Assembly: GCA_041651335.1 (NCBI GenBank)
Contig: JBAZJL010000009.1
Coordinates: 1 to 35,171, forward strand
Length of the DNA: 35,171 nucleotides
Reading direction: 5' to 3'
Source: UBA6220 sp041651335
GTDB lineage: Bacteria > Patescibacteriota > Minisyncoccia > Minisyncoccales > Minisyncoccaceae
Below are positions 30,935 to 35,171 of this stretch, piece after piece. The position numbers and the translations under genes were made by a program. The notes below the pieces were generated by a model. It was not told where the DNA came from. It saw only the letters and a list, made by a program, of their open reading frames with translations, and made no database searches. The stretch's first letter is position 1, and every line of letters begins with the position of its first letter.

Positions 30935-32157
30935 AACAAACAGATTTATTTGTAAAAACATTAAGAGATTCTCCTAAAGACGAAAAAAGTTTAAATGCCG
31001 AATTGTTGTTGCGTGCTGGTTTTGTTGATAAATTAGCCAGTGGAGTTTATACCTATTTGCCTTTGGGCCTTCGCGTAATTAAAAAAATTAAAAATATTAT
31101 TCGAGAAGAAATGAATGTTTTGGGAAGTCAGGAAATTTTAATGCCCGCTTTAACGCCCAAAGAAAATTGGGAAAAAACCAAAAGATTTGATGTAGCTGAA
31201 TCTTATAAAATAAAAGATGAAGATTTTGTTTTAGGCTGGACACACGAAGAAATAGTTACTCCGCTGATGATTAAGCACATTTTGTCTTATAAAGATTTGC
31301 CTTGTTCGGTTTATCAGATTCAAAATAAATTTCGAAACGAGCCTCGAGCTAAATCAGGGCTTTTGCGAGGAAAAGAATTTATTATGAAAGATATGTATTC
31401 TTTTCATCAAACTACAGAAGACCTTAATGATTATTATGAAAAAGTAAAACAGGCCTATTTCAAAGTTTATGAACGTTGCGGATTAAAAGAAACTTATTTA
31501 ACGATTGCTTCGGGTGGAGAATTTACTAAAGAATATTCTCATGAATTTCAGGCTATAACCGAAGCTGGAGAAGATAATATTTATATTTGCAATAATTGCG
31601 GACTGGGAATTAATAAAGAAGTAAAAGACTCAAAATGTCAGAATTGCGGAAATACTAGTTTTGTTCAAAAAAAATCTATTGAAGTGGGAAATATTTTCAA
31701 ATTATTTGATCGCTATTCCTTGCCAATAGGATTAAAAGATGAAAAAGGAAATTCTGTTTTAATGGGTTGCTATGGAATTGGGATTAGCCGATTAATGGGA
31801 ACAATTGTTGAATCTTCAAATGATAATCATGGAATTATTTGGCCAAAAAATATTGCTCCTTTTCAGATTCATTTATTGGAGATTGGTGGTAACGATGAAT
31901 CAGTTAAGCTAAAAGCTGAAGAAATTTATCAGATTTTACAAAATAAAAATTTTGAAGTATTATACGACAATAGAGATGAAAAAACTGCTGGCGAGAAATT
32001 AAATGATAGCGATTTATTAGGAATTCCAATTCGGTTGGTAATCAGTAAAAAAACCTTAGCAAAAAACAGTGTGGAATTCAAAAAAAGAGAGTCTTCCGAA
32101 GTTTGTTTAATCAAAATAACCGATCTTATTAAATATGTCGAACAATTTTCTGAATAA
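30931..32157 (+). CDS. proS: proline--tRNA ligase, short form without editing insert
   Basis: The 408-residue protein has the class II core: LLRAGFVDKLASGVYTYLPL, FRNEPRAKSGLLRGKEFIMK, CYGIGISRLMGTIVE, plus the C-terminal anticodon-binding domain (YDNRDEKTAGEKLNDSDLLG). Typical bacterial ProRS (~570 residues) carries a ~180-residue insertion domain that hydrolyses Ala-tRNA-Pro. Here the core runs on through a short Cys4 segment (CNNCGLGINKEVKDSKCQNC), so the insert is missing. Proofreading by a free-standing homolog would be needed. Start by 4-base overlap with rseP. Confidence 0.95.
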   Translation: MKQTDLFVKTLRDSPKDEKSLNAELLLRAGFVDKLASGVYTYLPLGLRVIKKIKNIIREEMNVLGSQEILMPALTPKENWEKTKRFDVAESYKIKDEDFVLGWTHEEIVTPLMIKHILSYKDLPCSVYQIQNKFRNEPRAKSGLLRGKEFIMKDMYSFHQTTEDLNDYYEKVKQAYFKVYERCGLKETYLTIASGGEFTKEYSHEFQAITEAGEDNIYICNNCGLGINKEVKDSKCQNCGNTSFVQKKSIEVGNIFKLFDRYSLPIGLKDEKGNSVLMGCYGIGISRLMGTIVESSNDNHGIIWPKNIAPFQIHLLEIGGNDESVKLKAEEIYQILQNKNFEVLYDNRDEKTAGEKLNDSDLLGIPIRLVISKKTLAKNSVEFKKRESSEVCLIKITDLIKYVEQFSE

Positions 32158-33211
32158 TTTTTTTTCTAGTTTATCCCAAGACATTGCCATTGATTTGGGA
32201 ACAGCCAATTGCTTGGTTTACGTTAAAGGCCGGGGGATTATTTTATCTGAGCCATCAGTTGTGGCCTTGAACAAAAAAACCAATCAGGTTTTGGCTATTG
32301 GCCGAGAAGCGGAAAAAATGGTTGGGAAAACTCCTAGCCATATCGTAGCGATTCGGCCCCTGGTTTCTGGAGTAATATCTGATTTTGAAGTTACCGAACA
32401 AATGCTTCGCTATTTGATCGAGCGAGCCAAAGAAGATAAATTTACTTTATTAAAGCCTCGAGTAATTGTTGGTATTCCTTCAGGGGTAACAGAAGTAGAA
32501 AAGAAAGCAGTAATCGATGCTACCAAATCAGCCGGAGCTCGTGAAGTTTTTTTAATTGACGAGCCAATGGCGGCCACTATTGGTGCTAGAATGGCCGTGC
32601 ATGAAGCAGCGGGAAATTTTATTGTTGATATTGGCGGGGGAACCACCGAAGTAGCAGTAATTTCTTTGGGTGGCATTGTTGTTTCAAAAAGTTTAAGAAT
32701 TGCTGGGGATAGGTTGAATCAAGACATTATTCAATATGCCCAAGAAAGATATAAATTATTGATTGGTGTAAGAACCGCGGAAAGAATTAAAATCGGAATC
32801 GGAGTTGTTTATTTTGAAAATGAACCCTTAAAAAGTGAACTTAAAGAAATGCCGATGCGTGGTCGTAATCTGGTTACTGGTTTGCCGGAAGAAATAGTGA
32901 TTTCTCAAAATGACGTTAAAAAGGCCATGGAAAGATCAACTAATCAAATTGTTACAGAGATTAAAAATACCATTGAAATAACTCCTCCTGAGCTTTTATC
33001 TGATATTATGAAAAAAGGAATTGTCTTGGCTGGGGGAGGAGCTTTGCTTCGAGGCTTAGACAAATTAATTACCAAAGAAACAAAAATTCCTTGCTATGTT
33101 ATGGAAGATCCGATGACTGCTGTGGCTCGAGGCGCAGGAATGGTTTTGGAAAATCTAGATGAGTATCACGATGTTTTAGTGGAAATGGAAGAAATTCAAC
33201 CCCCACGATAA
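32135..33211 (+). CDS. mreB: MreB actin-like cell-shape protein, paralog 2
   Basis: The 358-residue protein has classical MreB motifs: IAIDLGTANCLVYVKGRGII (~17-36), VGIPSGVTEVEKKAVIDATK, FIVDIGGGTTEVAVISLGGI and VLAGGGALLRGLDKLI. The N-terminus MSNNFLNNFFSSL looks like the amphipathic membrane-binding helix lacking in paralog 1. ATG 32135 overlaps the end of proS by 23 bases. It is the last gene of the operon, directly before a terminator. Two MreBs bracketing murA and other essential genes suggest distinct filaments or co-polymers. Confidence 0.96.
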   Translation: MSNNFLNNFFSSLSQDIAIDLGTANCLVYVKGRGIILSEPSVVALNKKTNQVLAIGREAEKMVGKTPSHIVAIRPLVSGVISDFEVTEQMLRYLIERAKEDKFTLLKPRVIVGIPSGVTEVEKKAVIDATKSAGAREVFLIDEPMAATIGARMAVHEAAGNFIVDIGGGTTEVAVISLGGIVVSKSLRIAGDRLNQDIIQYAQERYKLLIGVRTAERIKIGIGVVYFENEPLKSELKEMPMRGRNLVTGLPEEIVISQNDVKKAMERSTNQIVTEIKNTIEITPPELLSDIMKKGIVLAGGGALLRGLDKLITKETKIPCYVMEDPMTAVARGAGMVLENLDEYHDVLVEMEEIQPPR

Positions 33212-33220
33212 GTCAATAAA

Positions 33221-33257
33221 AAAATAAAAAAAGTCTGCCAATGGGCAGATTATTTTT
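33221..33257. terminator. bidirectional terminator
   Basis: TCTGCC (33234-33239) pairs with GGCAGA (33244-33249); A-rich on the left, TTATTTTTT on the right. It serves the long + operon and the convergent reverse gene. Confidence 0.75.
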
Positions 33258-34128
33258 TATTGATTGATTTTCTGGCTGAGTCAGACAAAACAGCCAGAGC
33301 AGTCAGCAACATTAATTGCTGAATCGGAGAGTCAAGATTGTGGCAAGAATATTGTTGCCCCTGGTGTTTATTTTGATCCCATCCGTATCCAACCGGATGA
33401 AGACCGCTGGCGTCTCCGGGGCAATTAATAATTAGCCAGGCATTTTCTTCGACATAGGTATTAAAATGCCACCAATCCTTTTTTTGTTTAAAAATGTGCT
33501 CGTATGTTTTGGCCATTTTTTCTCTGACCGTTTCAAAACAATAATGATCAGAAAAAGAGTTTAGCCATTTACAAAAATCATAACCGTATGAGCCAAAGAG
33601 GGGGAAGCCGTTTATCGAGTCCCCGCAAAAATTTTGAAAAGTAAGTAGTTGGCACTTATCGCTTATTCTTGTTCGATTGGATGTTTCTGCCAGAAAACAA
33701 AAAATTTGCAAGCTGGCGCTGATAGCAAAAAATGGCTTCCAGTTGTATTCGGTGTGCTTTTTTTTACCGTGGCACCATAAGCACTCCTGATCAAGCGATT
33801 TATCCCATCCAGTTCCAAGGCAATGGATACAGGGCAGAGATGACTCTTTTACCAAAGTCGGAATTTCGATAAGATAAGAAATTGTTTTTTCGGTTTCTTC
33901 AATTTTTTTTAATGCTTGATCGAAACCGAAGCAATCATTTCCTAGCAAGGAAAAACTTTTCGAGTTGTGTTTTTTTTGCAGTTCTCTGACAAAAATTGCT
34001 GAAGACAAATCTTTGCCTTGTGCAATCAGACCCTTGTCCATTTCTAACTTCAAAGCAAATGGCTTTTTCGTTTCAGAGATTTCATAAACAAGGGCAGCGC
34101 TTCCTTTTATTACATCAGGGGTTAACAC
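33250..34128 (-). CDS. hypothetical protein with CxxC zinc-ribbon-like motif (SD-led orphan)
   Basis: The start is GTG at 34128, with AGAGG 7 bases upstream on this strand. The 292-residue protein includes CIHCLGTG ... CLWCHGKKKH (~118-145), a paired CxxCxG pattern like the DnaJ-type zinc ribbon. The region around it has many aromatic residues and cysteines (CFGFDQALKK, YGYDFCKWLNSF, HPVGYGWDQNKHQGQQYS). There is no signal peptide. No family recognised. Its own promoter is divergent from the metallopeptidase gene. It shares promoter and Shine-Dalgarno style with the other orphan genes here. Confidence 0.68.
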   Translation of the reverse strand: MLTPDVIKGSAALVYEISETKKPFALKLEMDKGLIAQGKDLSSAIFVRELQKKHNSKSFSLLGNDCFGFDQALKKIEETEKTISYLIEIPTLVKESSLPCIHCLGTGWDKSLDQECLWCHGKKKHTEYNWKPFFAISASLQIFCFLAETSNRTRISDKCQLLTFQNFCGDSINGFPLFGSYGYDFCKWLNSFSDHYCFETVREKMAKTYEHIFKQKKDWWHFNTYVEENAWLIINCPGDASGLHPVGYGWDQNKHQGQQYSCHNLDSPIQQLMLLTALAVLSDSARKSINKK

Positions 34129-34145
34129 TTTAAAACCTCTTTGAT

Positions 34146-34175
34146 TTTATAGGTACAAGCCAAGTTTTTTGGCAA
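34146..34175 (-). promoter_or_regulatory. promoter of the reverse zinc-ribbon gene
   Basis: Reading the reverse strand: TTGCCA (34170-34175), an 18-base spacer, TATAAA (34146-34151). GCCAA/TTGGC (34159-34163 with 34169-34173) forms a palindrome overlapping the -35 element, possibly an operator. Confidence 0.55.
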
Positions 34176-34230
34176 ATAAATAATTGCATAAAATTTTTTA
34201 GTTGGCAATATTTTATTTGTTAATTTTACT

Positions 34231-34239
34231 TGTTATAAT
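34231..34239 (+). promoter_or_regulatory. extended -10 promoter giving a leaderless mRNA
   Basis: TGT-TATAAT (34231-34239). The ATG at 34247 is 8 bases beyond, at the expected +1, so the in-frame TTG at 34202 cannot be the start for this transcript. Confidence 0.6.
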
Positions 34240-34246
34240 AAGAGCA

Positions 34247-34810
34247 ATGAAAAAGCAAATTAACCTCAAGGGCAGGATTATAAATTACAATCTTCGAAAA
34301 AATATTCGAGCGAAAAATTTAAGCTTAACAATCAGGCAAGATGCCCAGATTATTTTAACCGCGCCTAAATATTTTCCCTTGTTTTTGATTAATAATTTTT
34401 TAAAGAAAAAAGCCGATTGGATTATTTCCAAATTAAATCATTGCGCGAGTTTTAGAAATAATTTTTTACTAGAACACAATCACCAGGACTATCTTTTGAA
34501 TAAAGAAAAAGCTTTGGCTTTGGCTGAAGAAAGGATTAAATTTTTTAATTATTTTTATAATTTTACTATTCAAACGATTACGATAAAAAATCAAAGAATC
34601 CGCTGGGGAAGCTGTTCGGAAAATAAAAACCTTAATTTTAACTATAAAATTATTTATTTGCCAAAAGATTTGGTTGATTATGTGATTGTGCACGAGCTTT
34701 GCCACTTAAAAGAAATGAACCATTTTTCTGATTTTTGGTCGTTGGTTTCTTTAGCAATTCCAGACTGGAAAAAGAGGCGCCAAGACCTAAAAAATATATT
34801 TTTAAAATAG
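34247..34810 (+). CDS. YgjP-like (M48-related) metallopeptidase-fold protein
   Basis: The 187-residue protein fits the YgjP/SprT-like zinc-dependent peptidase family (DUF45): N-terminal beta region (KNIRAKNLSLTIRQDAQIIL), then IRWGSCSENKNLNFNYKIIY, LPKDLVDYVIVHELCHLKEM and NHFSDFWSLV. The zinc motif HELCH is at 149-153, with the third ligand probably the histidine of NHF. It is cytosolic, without a signal peptide. The substrate is unknown. Family members are near-universal and often sit beside restriction genes, but here it stands alone. Confidence 0.9.
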   Translation: MKKQINLKGRIINYNLRKNIRAKNLSLTIRQDAQIILTAPKYFPLFLINNFLKKKADWIISKLNHCASFRNNFLLEHNHQDYLLNKEKALALAEERIKFFNYFYNFTIQTITIKNQRIRWGSCSENKNLNFNYKIIYLPKDLVDYVIVHELCHLKEMNHFSDFWSLVSLAIPDWKKRRQDLKNIFLK

Positions 34811-34869
34811 GAAAAAAACCAAGTTCTTAAACCCTTGCCAAACATTATAAAATAAAGCCGTTTTTCCTA

Positions 34870-34898
34870 TTGACAAATATTTTTACCTGGGTTAAATT
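34870..34898 (+). promoter_or_regulatory. promoter of the separate 23S rRNA gene
   Basis: TTGACA (34870-34875), a 17-base spacer, TAAATT (34893-34898), about 190 bases before 23S. TGTCAA at 34905-34910 mirrors the -35 box. It supports independent transcription of 23S. Confidence 0.6.
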
Positions 34899-34909
34899 AT
34901 TACTTGTCA

Positions 34910-35006
34910 ATGATAAACAAAAAAGACATATTAAAAAAGTTTAAGCGGTATTAAAACGATAGCCGATTTGGCTGTTGTATGAAGCCGCTGAAAAGCGTCT
35001 TTTTTA
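34910..35006 (+). other. 23S leader: mini-ORF and attenuator-like hairpins
   Basis: A 14-codon ORF, MINKKDILKKFKRY (34910-34954), starts about 5 bases after the predicted transcription start. Downstream, CGCT/AGCG (34986-34989 with 34994-34997) around GAAA is followed by TCTTTTTT. The alternative pairing of AGCGG (34944-34948) with CCGCT (34985-34989) would disrupt it. This could be an attenuator or just rRNA processing structure. 35007-35086 shows only AT-rich spacer. Confidence 0.35.
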
Positions 35007-35086
35007 TTTGGAAAGCAGTTTGAAAATTAAATAGAAGTAATATAAAAAAAATATATTGAAGAATAAAGTTATTATTTGCTAGTCAA

Positions 35087-35171
35087 AAGTAATTTTTTAA
35101 GGGTATATGGTGGATGCCTTGGGACCAAAAGCGAAGAAGGACGTGGCGTAGCTGCGATAAGCCTCGGGGAG
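35087..35171 (+). rRNA. rrl: 23S rRNA, 5' end (partial)
   Basis: GGTGGATGCCTTGG (35109-35122), GAAGAAGGACGTG and GCGATAAGCCTCGGGGAG match the conserved 5' domain of 23S. The start is placed ~22 bases before GGTGGATGCC by analogy with other bacteria. The gene continues beyond the window. Confidence 0.95.

Overview
The window reads as a chromosomal segment of a small-genome, AT-rich bacterium of the Candidate Phyla Radiation (Patescibacteria, probably a Parcubacteria-type lineage). The basis is gene content: a minimal AlaRS without the beta-barrel and C-Ala domains, a ProRS without its editing insert, an archaeal-type AspRS, an RNA polymerase alpha subunit without a C-terminal domain, PEGA, DUF2341 and pilin-type surface proteins, and very tight gene packing. 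Phylum assignment is inference; no database search was possible.

Layout. The window opens with the last ~60 bases of 16S rRNA and closes with the first ~85 bases of 23S rRNA, both on the + strand and about 35 kb apart. The tRNA-Ile(GAT) and tRNA-Ala(TGC) pair usual in a 16S-23S spacer still follows 16S, with a methyltransferase gene before them. 23S has its own promoter-like leader. From 1.15 to 6.97 kb lies a defence island (XRE controller, nuclease-methylase fusion, specificity subunit, DUF6119/TIGR04141 protein). It sits directly after tRNA-Ala and ends in a tRNA-3'-end-like sequence. Next to tRNA-Ile, and at the far end of the island, are copies of an unusual repeat. In each, a GC-rich 64-65 bp core sits in the T-loop of a duplicated tRNA 3' end, with arms that match the tRNA concerned.

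From 7.3 to 12.3 kb are lineage-specific and cell-surface genes: a repeat-rich membrane-anchored protein, a Kazal-domain secreted protein, an MscS-type membrane protein and a frameshifted pilin-DUF2341 gene. Then come alaS, a membrane-anchored protein, and the infA-rpmJ-rpsM-rpsK-rpsD-rpoA-rplQ-rplM-rpsI translation/transcription operon. A patch of orphan genes with individual promoters follows (19.8-23.1 kb), then a PEGA protein. The long operon mreB-murA-holB-aspS-frr-rseP-proS-mreB covers cell shape, peptidoglycan precursor synthesis, replication, translation and membrane proteolysis. The window ends with an orphan zinc-ribbon protein, a YgjP-type metallopeptidase and the 23S leader.

Most striking: (1) the 16S 3' end lacks the anti-Shine-Dalgarno CCTCC, and the housekeeping genes correspondingly show no Shine-Dalgarno sequence and sometimes appear leaderless; yet (2) six orphan genes each have a clear GAGG/GGAGG motif 5-7 bases before their start; and (3) the T-loop repeat family beside the rRNA-linked tRNAs shows compensatory base changes in its predicted hairpin.
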